6,844 bases of DNA. It comes from SZUA-430 sp964638635 (GTDB lineage: Bacteria > Pseudomonadota > Alphaproteobacteria > Micropepsales > Micropepsaceae). Where the stretch lies: positions 1 to 6,844 of the forward strand of contig CAZXAQ010000142.1 in assembly GCA_964638635.1 (NCBI GenBank), in the 5' to 3' direction. The notes beneath the pieces were generated by a model. The model worked only from the letters and a program-made list of their open reading frames with translations. It was not told where the DNA came from and did no database searches. Positions within the stretch are counted from its first letter, which is position 1. Each line of letters opens with the position of its first letter. Both the position numbers and the translations under genes were made by a program. Shown piece by piece: positions 1 through 6,844 of the stretch.

Positions 1-1
1 G

Positions 2-139
2 GGAAAACATACAAAGAGGTTTCGCTCTGGCACCCGCGACCCCAACTGGTGCGCCGACCGTGAATCCGGGGGGAGGATTCGACCCGATGGCGCTGCTCTG
101 CTGGCCAAGAAGCTAACGCGATTCGTCGGGGAGTTCTAG
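2..139 (+). CDS. Possible 3' end of an unrecognised gene (5' truncated)
   Basis: This frame stays open for 45 codons from the left edge of the window to a TAG at 137-139. About two thirds of its codons end in G or C. The tail reads roughly RPDGAALLAKKLTRFVGEF, which is plausible as a protein C-terminus. No domain is recognisable. A second open frame overlaps it and ends at 116, so the choice of frame is uncertain, and it may not be coding at all. The preceding sequence outside the window would settle it. Confidence 0.2.
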   Translation, partial: GKHTKRFRSGTRDPNWCADRESGGRIRPDGAALLAKKLTRFVGEF

Positions 140-200
140 ATTTCTCAACACGTTAGAGTACGTATTTATTCGTTTATCTGAGCTCTCCTTTTGGGTGTGT

Positions 201-214
201 CCGAGAGCGGTCTC
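201..214 (-). terminator. Weak hairpin just after hslU
   Basis: On the minus strand, directly after the hslU stop codon, the sequence CGAGA CCGC TCTCG can form a perfect 5-bp stem with a 4-base loop. It is not followed by a run of T, so it is not a classical rho-independent terminator. It may still help end or stabilise the hslVU message. The stem is short and could be chance. Confidence 0.2.
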
Positions 215-217
215 GCG

Positions 218-1531
218 TCAAAGTATGAAGCGCGAGAGGTCCGAATTCTTGGTCAGGGCCCCGATTTCGCGGGTCACGAATGCCTTGTCCACAACGATCC
301 TCGCACCTGCACTATCGGGCGCGTGGAAGCTTACCTCTTCGAGCACTCGTTCCATCACGGTTTGCAACCTGCGCGCGCCGATGTTTTCCACTGAGGCATT
401 TACCTCGGCGGCGGCGTCGGCGAGCGCGTCGATCCCGTCCTCGGTGAATTCGAGGGACACCCCTTCGGTTGCCATCAGGGCTTTGTACTGTTTGATCAGG
501 CTTGCCTCGGTCTCGGTCAGGATGCGGCGGAAGTCGTCGCGGGTCAGCGCTTGCAGTTCGACGCGGATCGGCAGCCGGCCCTGCAATTCGGGCAGGAGGT
601 CCGAGGGCTTCGCGATGTGGAACGCGCCCGAGGCGATGAACAGGATGTGATCGGTTTTGACCGGCCCGTGTTTCGTGGACACGGTGGTGCCTTCGATCAG
701 CGGCAGAAGATCGCGCTGCACGCCCTCACGGCTGACGTCGGCGCCGCCGCGCGAGCCGCCTTCGCGGGCGCAGATCTTGTCGATCTCGTCGAGGAAAACG
801 ATGCCGTCGTTTTCGACGGTTTTGATCGCGTCTTGGACGAGCGCTTCGTTGTCGATGAGTTTGTCGGATTCTTCTGCGATTAGCGGGGCGTAGGCATCGA
901 CGACTTTCATCTTGCGCAGTTTCTGGCGGCCGCCGAACGCTTTGCCGAACAGGTCGTTCAGGTTGACCATGCCGACGCTTGCGCCCGGCATGCCGGGGAT
1001 TTCGAATTGCGACATCGGGCCGCCGGTGTCGGCGACTTGCAGCTCGACCTCCTTGTCGTCGAGTTCGCCCTCGCGCAGTTTGCGACGGAAGGTTTCGCGG
1101 GTGGAGTCCGCGGCGCCGGCGCCGACGAGCGCTTCGACGACGCGGTCTTCGGCGGCCTTTTCCGCGCGGATCTTCACGTCTTTGCGGCGGCGTTCGCGCG
1201 CGGCGGCGATGCCGATTTCGACGAGGTCACGCACGATCTGCTCGACGTCGCGGCCGACGTAGCCGACTTCGGTGAATTTCGTCGCTTCGACTTTGAGGAA
1301 CGGGGCGTTGGCGAGGCGCGCGAGGCGGCGGGAGATTTCGGTTTTGCCGACGCCGGTCGGGCCGATCATGAGGATGTTCTTGGGCAGTACCTCTTCGCGC
1401 AGGTCCGCCGGCAGTTGCTGACGGCGCCAACGGTTGCGTAGCGCGATCGCGACCGCACGCTTGGCTGCTGCTTGGCCCACGATGTAGCGGTCGAGTTCGA
1501 CGACGATGTCGCGCGGGGTGAGGACGCTCAT
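218..1531 (-). CDS. hslU: HslU, ATPase and unfoldase subunit of the HslVU protease
   Basis: HslU (ClpY) is a cytoplasmic AAA+ ATPase that forms a hexamer, unfolds substrate proteins and feeds them into the HslV peptidase. At 437 residues the protein is close to the usual length of about 435-445. The N-terminus shows the family LTPRDIVVELDRYIVGQ. Walker A is GPTGVGKT (57-64), the substrate-gripping pore loop is GYVG (90-93), the I domain follows from about 110 to 220, Walker B is IVFLDEID (244-251) and sensor 2 is GARRL (385-389). The C-terminus ends DLSRFIL, the conserved tail that docks into HslV. The frame stays open upstream to 1642, but that extension lies in repeat DNA and lacks family similarity. 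The ATG at 1531 begins exactly at the conserved N-terminus and has an AGGGG ribosome site 6 bases upstream. It lies downstream of hslV on the same strand, probably co-transcribed despite an unusually long gap. Confidence 0.97.
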   Translation of the reverse strand: MSVLTPRDIVVELDRYIVGQAAAKRAVAIALRNRWRRQQLPADLREEVLPKNILMIGPTGVGKTEISRRLARLANAPFLKVEATKFTEVGYVGRDVEQIVRDLVEIGIAAARERRRKDVKIRAEKAAEDRVVEALVGAGAADSTRETFRRKLREGELDDKEVELQVADTGGPMSQFEIPGMPGASVGMVNLNDLFGKAFGGRQKLRKMKVVDAYAPLIAEESDKLIDNEALVQDAIKTVENDGIVFLDEIDKICAREGGSRGGADVSREGVQRDLLPLIEGTTVSTKHGPVKTDHILFIASGAFHIAKPSDLLPELQGRLPIRVELQALTRDDFRRILTETEASLIKQYKALMATEGVSLEFTEDGIDALADAAAEVNASVENIGARRLQTVMERVLEEVSFHAPDSAGARIVVDKAFVTREIGALTKNSDLSRFIL

Positions 1532-1550
1532 GCCAAGCCCCTGCTTTGGC
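1529..1550 (-). promoter_or_regulatory. Hairpin presenting the hslU ribosome binding site
   Basis: Reading the minus strand, GCCAAAGC AGGG GCTTGGC is followed immediately by the ATG of hslU. It can fold into a 7-bp stem with one bulged A and the loop AGGG, so most of the Shine-Dalgarno sequence sits in the loop and the stem abuts the start codon. This geometry could tune translation, for example with temperature. The sequence shows only the potential fold; any regulatory role is inference. Confidence 0.35.
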
Positions 1551-1564
1551 GCGGTTGAGATGCG

Positions 1565-1727
1565 GCAAGAAAGAGTCTCACACGAAGCCGCGAAGACGCG
1601 AAGAGAAGTCGCGAAAGTTGGTCTTTCGGCGCGAAGCGCCAACGCAACGATTGGTTACGCGCCTGCGGCGCGTGAGGCGTTGCCTCGATCTTCGCGTCTT
1701 GGCGTCTTCGCGTGAGATTCTTCTTGC
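1565..1727. repeat. Inverted-repeat element (REP- or MITE-like) between hslV and hslU
   Basis: About 163 bp are bounded by perfect 7-base ends GCAAGAA and TTCTTGC. The outer arms (1565-1604 and 1687-1727) are imperfect inverted copies built on a TCTCACRCGAAG.CGC.AAGACGCGAAGA theme, with short internal repeats of CGAAG. The centre holds two perfect small hairpins: GGCGC GAA GCGCC at 1628-1640 and ACGCGCC TGC GGCGCGT at 1657-1673. It encodes no convincing protein, and the open frames crossing it are extensions of genes on either side. Similar CGCGAAGACGCGAAG-type palindromes are, to my knowledge, dispersed in several alphaproteobacterial genomes. I see no clear target-site duplication. In the transcript it would form a large stem-loop between hslV and hslU. 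Confidence 0.7.
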
Positions 1728-1737
1728 TGACGGTCAC

Positions 1738-2289
1738 TTACAGACTCTCCAACGTGACTTCGTGGTTTGTGTAGACGCAGATGTCGGCGGCGATTTTCAT
1801 GGCGCGGCGGGCGATGTCTTCGGCGGTGAAGTCGAGCGGCAGCAGGGCACGGGCTGCGGCGAGCGCGTAGTTGCCGCCGGAGCCGATGCCGATCAGGCCG
1901 TCTTCCGGTTCGACGACGTCGCCCGAGCCGGAGAGGATCAAGCTCGTTTGGCTGTCGGCGACCGCGAGCATCGCTTCCAGACGGCGGAGGTAGCGGTCGG
2001 TGCGCCAGTCTTTTGCAAGTTCCACGGCGGCGCGGGTGAGATTGCCGGGGTGGGTTTCGAGTTTCGATTCCAGCCGCTCGAACAATGTGAAGGCATCGGC
2101 CGTGGCGCCGGCGAAGCCCGCGATCACTTTGCCTTGGCCCAGGCGGCGGACTTTGCGGGCGTTCGCCTTCATCACGGTTTGGCCGAGGCTGACCTGGCCG
2201 TCGCCGGCGACGACGACTTTGCCGCCTTTCCGTATCGATAGGATCGTTGTCCGGCGCCAGATTTGAGCGTCTTTTGCCTCGTCAACCAT
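1738..2289 (-). CDS. hslV: HslV, peptidase subunit of the HslVU protease
   Basis: HslV (ClpQ) is the proteasome-like N-terminal threonine peptidase that stacks as two hexameric rings capped by HslU. The call has 183 residues. The catalytic Thr is residue 14 (in TTILSIRK), preceded by a 13-residue propeptide. Counting from it, the conserved Asp17 (AGDGQ), Lys33 (NARKVRRL) and Ser124 (GSGGNYA) all fall in the expected places. The GFAGATADAFTLFERLE and ELAKDWRTDRYLRRLEAM blocks are typical. The frame extends to an ATG at 2322, but the ATG at 2289 has an AAAAGG site 9 bases upstream and gives a propeptide of usual length. The oddity is that Trp-Arg-Arg precedes the Thr, where I would expect Trp-His-Gly in alphaproteobacteria, so processing may differ. 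It is divergent from hisB and upstream of hslU. Confidence 0.96.
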   Translation of the reverse strand: MVDEAKDAQIWRRTTILSIRKGGKVVVAGDGQVSLGQTVMKANARKVRRLGQGKVIAGFAGATADAFTLFERLESKLETHPGNLTRAAVELAKDWRTDRYLRRLEAMLAVADSQTSLILSGSGDVVEPEDGLIGIGSGGNYALAAARALLPLDFTAEDIARRAMKIAADICVYTNHEVTLESL

Positions 2290-2326
2290 TCGGGAGTGCC
2301 TTTTCGCGCATACTTTCGACACCTGC

Positions 2327-2355
2327 TATATGACGGCGGACCTCTCGTTCGCAAA
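2327..2355 (-). promoter_or_regulatory. Candidate hslV promoter (possibly heat-shock type)
   Basis: On the minus strand, TTTGCG (2355-2350) and CATATA (2332-2327) are separated by exactly 17 bases, upstream of the hslV start at 2289. The C before the TTTGCG and the CATATA-like -10 loosely resemble alphaproteobacterial heat-shock promoters, which would suit hslVU. The match is partial and has not been tested. The same TATAT core could also serve hisB on the other strand. Confidence 0.3.
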
Positions 2356-2376
2356 GGGCTTGAAAGGCTGAATTCC

Positions 2377-2970
2377 ATGCGCAAGGCGAGCGTCGATCGC
2401 AAGACGCGCGAGACCGATATTTCCGTGAGCCTCGACCTTGACGGGACGGGGGCCTACGACATCAAGACGGGGGTCGGGTTCCTCGACCACATGCTCGAGA
2501 GCTTTTCGAAGCACTCGTCGATCGACCTTAAGGTGCGGGCGAAGGGCGATACGCATATCGACTTTCACCATACCACCGAAGACACGGGGATCGTGATCGG
2601 GATGGCGATCGCCAAGGCACTCGGCGACATGAAGGGCATTCGCCGGTTCGGGCAGTCGCTCATTCCGATGGACGAGACGCTGACGCGCTGTGCGGTGGAC
2701 GTGTCGGGGCGGCCGTACTTCATTTGGAAGGTGTCGTTCAGCCGCGCGAAGCTCGGCGAGATGGATACGGAGCTGTTCAAGGAGTGGTTCCAGGCGCTGG
2801 CGCAGAACGCCGGGATCACGCTGCATATCGAGAACCTCACCGGCGAGAACAACCATCACATTGCCGAGAGCTGCTACAAGGCGTGCGCGCGGGCGCTGAG
2901 GCAGGCGTTCGAGGTCGATCCGCGCGCGGCGGGTCAGGTGCCCAGCGTGAAGGGCAGCTTGGGGTCTTGA
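2377..2970 (+). CDS. hisB: Imidazoleglycerol-phosphate dehydratase
   Basis: This cytoplasmic, metal-dependent enzyme dehydrates imidazole-glycerol phosphate to imidazole-acetol phosphate in histidine biosynthesis. At 197 residues it is a normal-length monofunctional HisB, with no phosphatase domain fused. The family blocks are GVGFLDHMLESFSKH (32-46), DTHIDFHHTTEDTGI (58-72) and ENNHHIAESCYKACARAL (157-174). The two HH clusters and nearby Glu residues are the Mn-binding ligands. The frame is open back to 2263, but the ATG at 2377 begins at the typical RKASVDRKTRET start and has an AAAGG site 9 bases ahead. The gene is divergent from hslV. Downstream, two unrelated genes separate it from hisH, so it probably ends its own transcription unit. 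Confidence 0.97.
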   Translation: MRKASVDRKTRETDISVSLDLDGTGAYDIKTGVGFLDHMLESFSKHSSIDLKVRAKGDTHIDFHHTTEDTGIVIGMAIAKALGDMKGIRRFGQSLIPMDETLTRCAVDVSGRPYFIWKVSFSRAKLGEMDTELFKEWFQALAQNAGITLHIENLTGENNHHIAESCYKACARALRQAFEVDPRAAGQVPSVKGSLGS

Positions 2971-2979
2971 GAGCGCGTC

Positions 2980-3003
2980 GGTGGCGGTTCGAGAGCCGCC
3001 TCC
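2980..3003 (+). terminator. Probable terminator after hisB
   Basis: A stem of GGCGGTT with AGCCGCC (one G-T pair) around a CGAG loop starts 12 bases after the hisB stop. Beyond a T-T mismatch it extends by two more G-C pairs. It is followed by a pyrimidine-rich tract (TCCGCTTCGTCTTCT) rather than a pure T run, so it is a weak rho-independent terminator on the plus strand. It lies in the 48-bp convergent gap between hisB and the membrane-protein gene. The other strand lacks a T-rich tail. Confidence 0.5.
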
Positions 3004-3018
3004 GCTTCGTCTTCTACC

Positions 3019-3900
3019 TTATCCCGCTAAGAACGGTTCGAAGTCTTTCCGCCAAGCGATGGCGCCCGTGCCGAATACACCGAGTGCGGTGATCGCGGTG
3101 AGCAGGAGCAGTGCGCCCGCCATGGCGAGCTTCGGGCCCGCACGGTCGCTGTCTTGTGCCTTGAAATAGAGTTCGAGCACGCCGAGCGGCACGAGGAAGC
3201 TCGCGAAGACATTGAACGTGTCGAAAGGGCCGTCGAGATTGTCAGTCATGCCCACGGGGCCTTGGTTTGCGATCACCCAGGCCATGTAGCCGACGCGAAG
3301 GAACCAGACGCCGCTCACCGCCAGGAACAGCCGCATCGCCCAGCGCCTGTGCGTGTCGATCTCGCGCGCAACGGCGTAGCGCACCGCAAACGCCGCGAAG
3401 ACGAGGATGAGAAACCCGTTCAGCGTGATCCCGAAATGGTTGGCGAAGCCGCCGAGCACACCGCGCGTCCACACCATCGCGATCCCGCCTAGCGCCATGA
3501 TCACGGCGGCGAGAAGGTAGATGCGGCCGTTCCAATGGTGAAACCTCGGGACGTGCGTTCGGATTTGCGGCACGAGTTGCAACGGCCCGCCCAGGGTGAT
3601 CACGAACGCGAATACGAGGTGCGACAGGAGGACGATGTTCCCGATCAAGTCGCCGTCAATGAAGCCGTTGATCAGTCGCTTGTTGATGGCCGTGATGTCG
3701 CCGCCCAGGGCCTTGCCGCCGTAGAACAAGATCACATGCGCGGCGAACATGATCTGGCCCACGACCGCCACCAGGAACCAGAGAACGCCTGTTCCTTGGA
3801 GCACCCTTTGCGCTGCGGAATGACCTGCGTGGGCGTCCATCGTATCGATTGCTGCCATGTTTTTGGGCCCTGAGAAGCCGTTCGCGATCGGCGGAATCAT
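3019..3900 (-). CDS. DUF2306-type multi-pass membrane protein
   Basis: A 293-residue inner-membrane protein with about seven hydrophobic helices, near 36-60, 85-104, 126-145, 156-177, 187-211, 229-247 and 258-282. The segment GGPLQLVPQIRTHVPRFHHWNGRIYLLAAVIMALGGIAMVWTRG is typical of the DUF2306 family in my recollection; the family has no established function. Histidines sit near helix ends (94, 116, 121, 122, 155, 184) and could bind a cofactor, though that is only a guess. The ATG at 3900 is preferred because AGGGGTGA lies 8 bases upstream. A GTG at 3912 and ATGs at 3858 and 3840 are alternatives. The gene is convergent with hisB and divergent from the AraC-type regulator 45 bp away, which is the obvious candidate to control it. 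It has no visible link to histidine synthesis. Confidence 0.8.
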   Translation of the reverse strand: MIPPIANGFSGPKNMAAIDTMDAHAGHSAAQRVLQGTGVLWFLVAVVGQIMFAAHVILFYGGKALGGDITAINKRLINGFIDGDLIGNIVLLSHLVFAFVITLGGPLQLVPQIRTHVPRFHHWNGRIYLLAAVIMALGGIAMVWTRGVLGGFANHFGITLNGFLILVFAAFAVRYAVAREIDTHRRWAMRLFLAVSGVWFLRVGYMAWVIANQGPVGMTDNLDGPFDTFNVFASFLVPLGVLELYFKAQDSDRAGPKLAMAGALLLLTAITALGVFGTGAIAWRKDFEPFLAG

Positions 3901-3909
3901 CGCTAGAAT
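3881..3909 (+). promoter_or_regulatory. Candidate promoter of the AraC-family gene
   Basis: TTCGCG (3881-3886) and TAGAAT (3904-3909) are 17 bases apart, placing a start point near 3916, about 30 bases before the TTG start. The -10 matches the consensus at five of six bases, the -35 at only three. It would lie inside the first codons of the divergent membrane-protein gene, so transcription of the two genes would interfere or be co-regulated. Confidence 0.35.
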
Positions 3910-3945
3910 CACCCCTGTGCGTTAAGGGCCGCCGGGGACGAAAAC

Positions 3946-4986
3946 TTGGCTTCAAGTCTCAAGATCAATGCCGAAGCGGGGGCGACGGTCAGCGCCGGGT
4001 ACTTACGTGCGCTCTACGATTTTGCGGTCAGAAAGGGTGTCGACGGCCCGGTATTGCTCGAGCGGGCGGGTATTGCGCCGGCTGACCTGCGCGACGCGGA
4101 CAATCGCCTGCCGTTCGGGGCTTTTGTCGCGATGATCCGCAGTGCGGCGGCGCTGACCGGTGACCCGGCGTTTGCCCTCCACTTCGGCGAGCGGTCCAAC
4201 CTCGGCGAATATTCGATCGTCGGCCTCATTGCCGATGCGTCGAAGACGATGGGGCACGCGCTCGTCCAGCTGAACCGCTATGGGCGCCTGGTGGTCGAAG
4301 TCGACACGGGCACGCAAGAGCGCTTCCATGTCGAACGCACGAACGGTGAAGCTTGGTTCATCGATAACCGGCGCGATCCGAACAGCGTGCCGGAGATCAC
4401 CGAAAGCACGTTCGCGCGAATCGCCTCGCATTCGCGCCTGTTTGGGACCGACGACAAGCCGTTCGTGAAAGGCATTCACGTCACGCATCCGGAGCCCCCA
4501 TATCGTGCCGAGTACGAACGCATTTTTCGCGGGCCCGTTGTTTTCAACAGCGACCGCAATGCGCTGCTGATCGACGATGACTGGACGACCTACCAGGTTG
4601 CACGCTCGACGACCGGCTATGCGTTCGGCATTTTAAGCGATCGCGCGAAGGCGCTGCTCGCGAAGCTGGAAACAGCGCGGACGACGCGCGGCCGGGTCGA
4701 AAGTCTGCTCATCCCGATCCTTCACACGGGCGAACCGAACATCGAGCGCATCGCCAAGAAAATGGCGATGAGCCGCAAGACGCTCTATCGCAAGCTGAAA
4801 GCCGAAGGGGTGACGTTCGAGACGCTGCTCGACGATCTGCGCCACAGAATGGCGCTGCATTACCTCGACGGCAAAAAAGTCTCTGTCAATGAAACCGCCT
4901 ACCTGGTCGGCTTCTCCGATGCCAGCACGTTCTCTCGTGCCTTCCGCCGCTGGCGTGGCGTGAGCCCAAGAAAGCGCGGCAAATAG
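3946..4986 (+). CDS. AraC-family transcriptional regulator
   Basis: A 346-residue DNA-binding regulator. Residues about 20-212 resemble the arabinose-binding-like N-terminal domain found in OruR/ArgR-type AraC proteins, with a characteristic RLPFGAFVAMIRSAAALTGDPAFALHFG stretch. Residues about 250-343 are the C-terminal AraC DNA-binding domain with two helix-turn-helix units: PNIERIAKKMAMSRKTLYRKLK (264-285) and VSVNETAYLVGFSDASTFSRAFRRW (312-336), followed by GVSPRK. The start is a TTG at 3946 with GGGGACG 5 bases ahead. No ATG or GTG precedes the domain, so this rare start codon is the best choice. It is divergent from the DUF2306 gene and separates hisB from hisH. The inducer is unknown. 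The most likely target is the neighbouring membrane-protein gene and its own promoter; control of hisHAF is possible but unsupported. Confidence 0.92.
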   Translation: MASSLKINAEAGATVSAGYLRALYDFAVRKGVDGPVLLERAGIAPADLRDADNRLPFGAFVAMIRSAAALTGDPAFALHFGERSNLGEYSIVGLIADASKTMGHALVQLNRYGRLVVEVDTGTQERFHVERTNGEAWFIDNRRDPNSVPEITESTFARIASHSRLFGTDDKPFVKGIHVTHPEPPYRAEYERIFRGPVVFNSDRNALLIDDDWTTYQVARSTTGYAFGILSDRAKALLAKLETARTTRGRVESLLIPILHTGEPNIERIAKKMAMSRKTLYRKLKAEGVTFETLLDDLRHRMALHYLDGKKVSVNETAYLVGFSDASTFSRAFRRWRGVSPRKRGK

Positions 4987-5099
4987 GGGTATCGATTCGA
5001 TCGGACTCCCGTGGTGGAACCAATCTTGCGCTTCCTGCGGCGTTGACGGGCGCGACGTGGTCGGCGACATAGGCCCCAGGAAACCGCTGAAGGGCATGC
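4987..5099 (+). promoter_or_regulatory. Candidate hisH promoter in the gap before hisH
   Basis: Within this 113-bp gap TTGACG (5043-5048) and GACATA (5066-5071) are spaced by 17 bases. This gives a start near 5079 and a leader of about 20 bases. The -35 is strong, matching TTGACA at five of six bases, while the -10 is poor. In alphaproteobacteria the -35 is commonly the better conserved element. A GAAGGG ribosome site (5089-5094) follows, 5 bases before the GTG of hisH. Just after the araC-type stop there is a small palindrome ATCGA T TCGAT with no T run, so no clear terminator separates the units. Confidence 0.4.
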
Positions 5100-5753
5100 G
5101 TGAGCGGACTTGTTGCCATCATCGACTATGGGTCGGGGAACTTGCGGTCCGCCGAGAAGGCTTGCGCGCGCGCAATTGCCGATGCAGGGCTCGATGCGCG
5201 AGTTGTCGTGACCGCCGAGGCAGGTGTCGTGGGTCGGGCGGGACGGATCGTGTTGCCGGGGGTTGGCGCGTTTGCGGATTGCATGCGTGGTTTGCGTGCT
5301 GTGCCGGGCATGGTCGAAGCGCTTGAGGATGCCGTGCGTGTTCGCGGAGTGCCTTTTCTTGGGATTTGTGTCGGGATGCAGCTGATGGCGTCGCGCGGGC
5401 TTGAGCATGGCACACATGAAGGGCTTGGCTGGATTGCGGGCGATGTCGTGCGCATCACGCCAACCGATCCGGCGCTCAAGATTCCTCATATGGGATGGAA
5501 CACGCTTGGCGTATCGCGGGCGCATCCGGTGGTCGCGCACTTGGACGGAGCGAAGGATGCGCATGCCTATTTCGTGCACAGCTACCGTCTTGCTGCGGCG
5601 AACGCGGACGACGTGATCGTCGAGACCGACTATGGCGGCGCGTTCGCCGCGGTCGTCGGGCGGGACAACATGATCGGGACGCAGTTTCACCCGGAGAAGA
5701 GCCAGGCGGTGGGTTTGCAGCTGCTGCAGAACTTCGTGCGGTGGCGGCCGTGA
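5100..5753 (+). CDS. hisH: Glutamine amidotransferase subunit of imidazole-glycerol-phosphate synthase
   Basis: HisH is the class I glutaminase that releases ammonia from glutamine and passes it through the HisF barrel, which uses it to convert PRFAR to imidazole-glycerol phosphate and AICAR. The 217 residues include the N-terminal VAIIDYGSGNLRSAEKA, the oxyanion-side PGVGAFADCM (53-62), the nucleophile Cys90 in FLGICVGMQLM, IPHMGWNTL (128-136), YFVHSY (157-162), and the catalytic His197 and Glu199 in GTQFHPEKSQ. The triad is intact. The start is a GTG at 5100 with GAAGGG 5 bases upstream; the nearby ATG at 5096 is out of frame. The stop overlaps the hisA start by 4 bases, indicating coupled translation. 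It follows the AraC gene rather than hisB, so the usual cluster is broken just upstream. Confidence 0.97.
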   Translation: MSGLVAIIDYGSGNLRSAEKACARAIADAGLDARVVVTAEAGVVGRAGRIVLPGVGAFADCMRGLRAVPGMVEALEDAVRVRGVPFLGICVGMQLMASRGLEHGTHEGLGWIAGDVVRITPTDPALKIPHMGWNTLGVSRAHPVVAHLDGAKDAHAYFVHSYRLAAANADDVIVETDYGGAFAAVVGRDNMIGTQFHPEKSQAVGLQLLQNFVRWRP

Positions 5754-6478
5754 TCCTTTATCCCGCGATCGATCTCAAGGGCGGCAAGTGCGTGCGGTTG
5801 TTGCGCGGCGAAATGGCGAGCGCGACGGTCTTCAATGACGACCCGGCGGCGCAAGCTTTTTCGTTTCAGGCGCTTGGATTCTCGTGGCTGCACATTGTCG
5901 ACCTCGATGGTGCGGTTGAGGGTGCGGCGAAGAATGCGGCTGCGGTCGGTGAGATTTTGAAGCGCACTGCCCTGCCCGTTCAGCTCGGCGGCGGCATTCG
6001 CGACCGGGCGGCGGTCGAGCGATGGCTCGATGCGGGCGTGAAGCGCGTGATCTTGGGAACGGTTGCGGTGAAGCAGCCCGATCTTGTGCGTGAGGCGGCG
6101 GGTGCGCATCCGGGGCGTGTTGCGGTTGGGATTGATGCGAAGGCGGGTCGCGTCGCGGTCGAGGGTTGGGGCGAGGTGACGGACACGAGCGCGCGCGATT
6201 TGGCGCGGCGGTTCGAGGATGCCGGGGTTGCCGCGTTGATCTACACGGACATTGCACGCGACGGTACGGGGCTTGGGCTTAACATCGAGGAGACGGCGAC
6301 GATTGCCGATGCGGTGTCGATCCCGGTGATCGCGAGCGGCGGCGTTGGGTCCCTTGACGATCTTCGGGCGCTGAAGCGGCGGGCGCATCCGAACATTGCG
6401 GGCGTCATCTGCGGACGGGCGCTTTACGACGGGCGCGTGGACGCGGCGGCGGCGCTGGCGCTGTTGGGAGTGCGGTGA
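5750..6478 (+). CDS. hisA: ProFAR isomerase
   Basis: HisA is the cytoplasmic (beta-alpha)8 barrel that isomerises the aminoaldose ProFAR to the aminoketose PRFAR, the substrate of HisHF. The 242 residues match the usual length of about 240-245. The catalytic acids are Asp8 in PAIDLKGGKCVRL and Asp129 in VGIDAKAGRVAVEGW. Phosphate-binding loops are LGGGIRD (79-85) and IASGGVGSLDDLRAL (194-208), and YTDIARDGT (165-173) is the barrel-strand motif. The start is a GTG at 5750 that shares GTGA with the hisH stop, and there is no strong ribosome site of its own, so it probably depends on hisH translation. The stop overlaps the hisF start by one base (TGATG). Confidence 0.97.
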   Translation: MILYPAIDLKGGKCVRLLRGEMASATVFNDDPAAQAFSFQALGFSWLHIVDLDGAVEGAAKNAAAVGEILKRTALPVQLGGGIRDRAAVERWLDAGVKRVILGTVAVKQPDLVREAAGAHPGRVAVGIDAKAGRVAVEGWGEVTDTSARDLARRFEDAGVAALIYTDIARDGTGLGLNIEETATIADAVSIPVIASGGVGSLDDLRALKRRAHPNIAGVICGRALYDGRVDAAAALALLGVR

Positions 6479-6844
6479 TGTTGAAGACGCGGATCATTCC
6501 CTGTCTCGACGTGAAGGACGGGCGCGTTGTGAAGGGCGTGCAGTTCGTGAACCTGCGCGATGCGGGCGATCCGGTTGAGGTGGCGCGCGCGTACGACGCC
6601 GCGGGCGCGGACGAGCTTTGTTTTCTCGACATCACGGCGAGCCACGAGAAGCGGGGGATTTTGCTCGATGTCGTGCGGCGCACGGCGGATGTTTGCTTCA
6701 TGCCGCTGACGGTCGGCGGCGGGGTGCGGACGATCGAGGATATGCGGACGCTTCTGCTCGCGGGCGCCGACAAGGTTTCGGTGAACACGGTCGCGGTGCA
6801 GCGGCGCGAGATCGTGCGCGAGGCGGCGGAGAAATTCGGGTCGC
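6478..6844 (+). CDS. hisF: HisF, cyclase subunit of imidazole-glycerol-phosphate synthase (3' truncated)
   Basis: Only the first 122 codons lie in the window, and the gene runs off the right edge with no stop. HisF is the barrel that joins ammonia from HisH to PRFAR and closes the imidazole ring. The visible part has the start MLKTRIIPCLDVKDGRVVKG with catalytic Asp11, FVNLRDAGDPVEVARAYDAAGADELCFLDI (from about residue 22), LTVGGGVRTIEDM and LLLAGADKVSVNT. The second catalytic Asp (near 130) is beyond the edge. The ATG at 6478 overlaps the hisA stop as TGATG and has a GGGAG site 7 bases upstream. It is clearly co-transcribed with hisH and hisA. In relatives hisE usually follows, but that is not in view. 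Confidence 0.97.
   Translation, partial: MLKTRIIPCLDVKDGRVVKGVQFVNLRDAGDPVEVARAYDAAGADELCFLDITASHEKRGILLDVVRRTADVCFMPLTVGGGVRTIEDMRTLLLAGADKVSVNTVAVQRREIVREAAEKFGS

Larger units (their letters stand above)
1..217. other. Region downstream of hslU without a confident gene
   Basis: No complete gene is visible here. Two plus-strand frames are open from the window edge: one from position 2 to a TAG at 137-139 (45 codons, with a hydrophilic C-terminal stretch containing AALLAKKLTRFVGEF) and one from position 3 to a TAA at 114-116 (37 codons, rich in Pro, Gly and Ala). Either could be the 3' end of a plus-strand gene convergent with hslU, and I do not recognise either. The first has the more GC-rich third positions and the more protein-like tail. 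Positions 62-80 form a 6-bp inverted repeat (GAATCC / GGATTC) around a G-rich 7-base loop. Positions about 135-180 are AT-richer than the rest of the window, as is common in intergenic DNA. Confidence 0.4.

Overview
This window is chromosomal DNA of a GC-rich bacterium, most likely an alphaproteobacterium. The pointers are an hslV-hslU operon divergent from hisB, a short propeptide in front of the HslV active-site threonine, and the downstream order hisH-hisA-hisF, an arrangement familiar from that class. Genus and species cannot be named from the sequence alone.

Layout: positions 1-217 hold no confident gene, only a possible 3' end of a truncated reading frame and an AT-richer stretch downstream of hslU. 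On the minus strand lie hslU (1531-218) and, upstream of it, hslV (2289-1738). These two partners are separated by about 200 bp carrying an imperfect inverted-repeat element (1565-1727) that looks like a small non-coding mobile or REP-type repeat. A short divergent intergenic region (2290-2376) separates hslV from hisB (2377-2970, plus strand). Then come two genes that do not belong to histidine biosynthesis: a DUF2306-type seven-helix membrane protein on the minus strand (3900-3019) and a divergently transcribed AraC-family regulator (3946-4986). The histidine genes resume with hisH (5100-5753), hisA (5750-6478) and hisF (6478 to the window end, incomplete), head to tail with 4-base and 1-base overlaps.

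How the genes work together: HslV and HslU form the two-part ATP-dependent HslVU protease. HisB catalyses the imidazoleglycerol-phosphate dehydration step. HisA isomerises ProFAR, and HisH with HisF forms the glutamine-dependent imidazole-glycerol-phosphate synthase. The AraC regulator and the DUF2306 protein share a 45-bp divergent start region and probably form a separate regulatory unit that now splits hisB from hisHAF. A candidate -35/-10 pair just upstream of hisH could restore transcription of the downstream histidine genes.

Most of the window is ordinary core metabolism. I see no clear sign of a wholly new system. The points most worth a second look are the repeat inside the hslVU operon, the Arg-Arg pair before the catalytic Thr of HslV, the hairpin that presents the hslU ribosome binding site in its loop, and the interruption of the his cluster.
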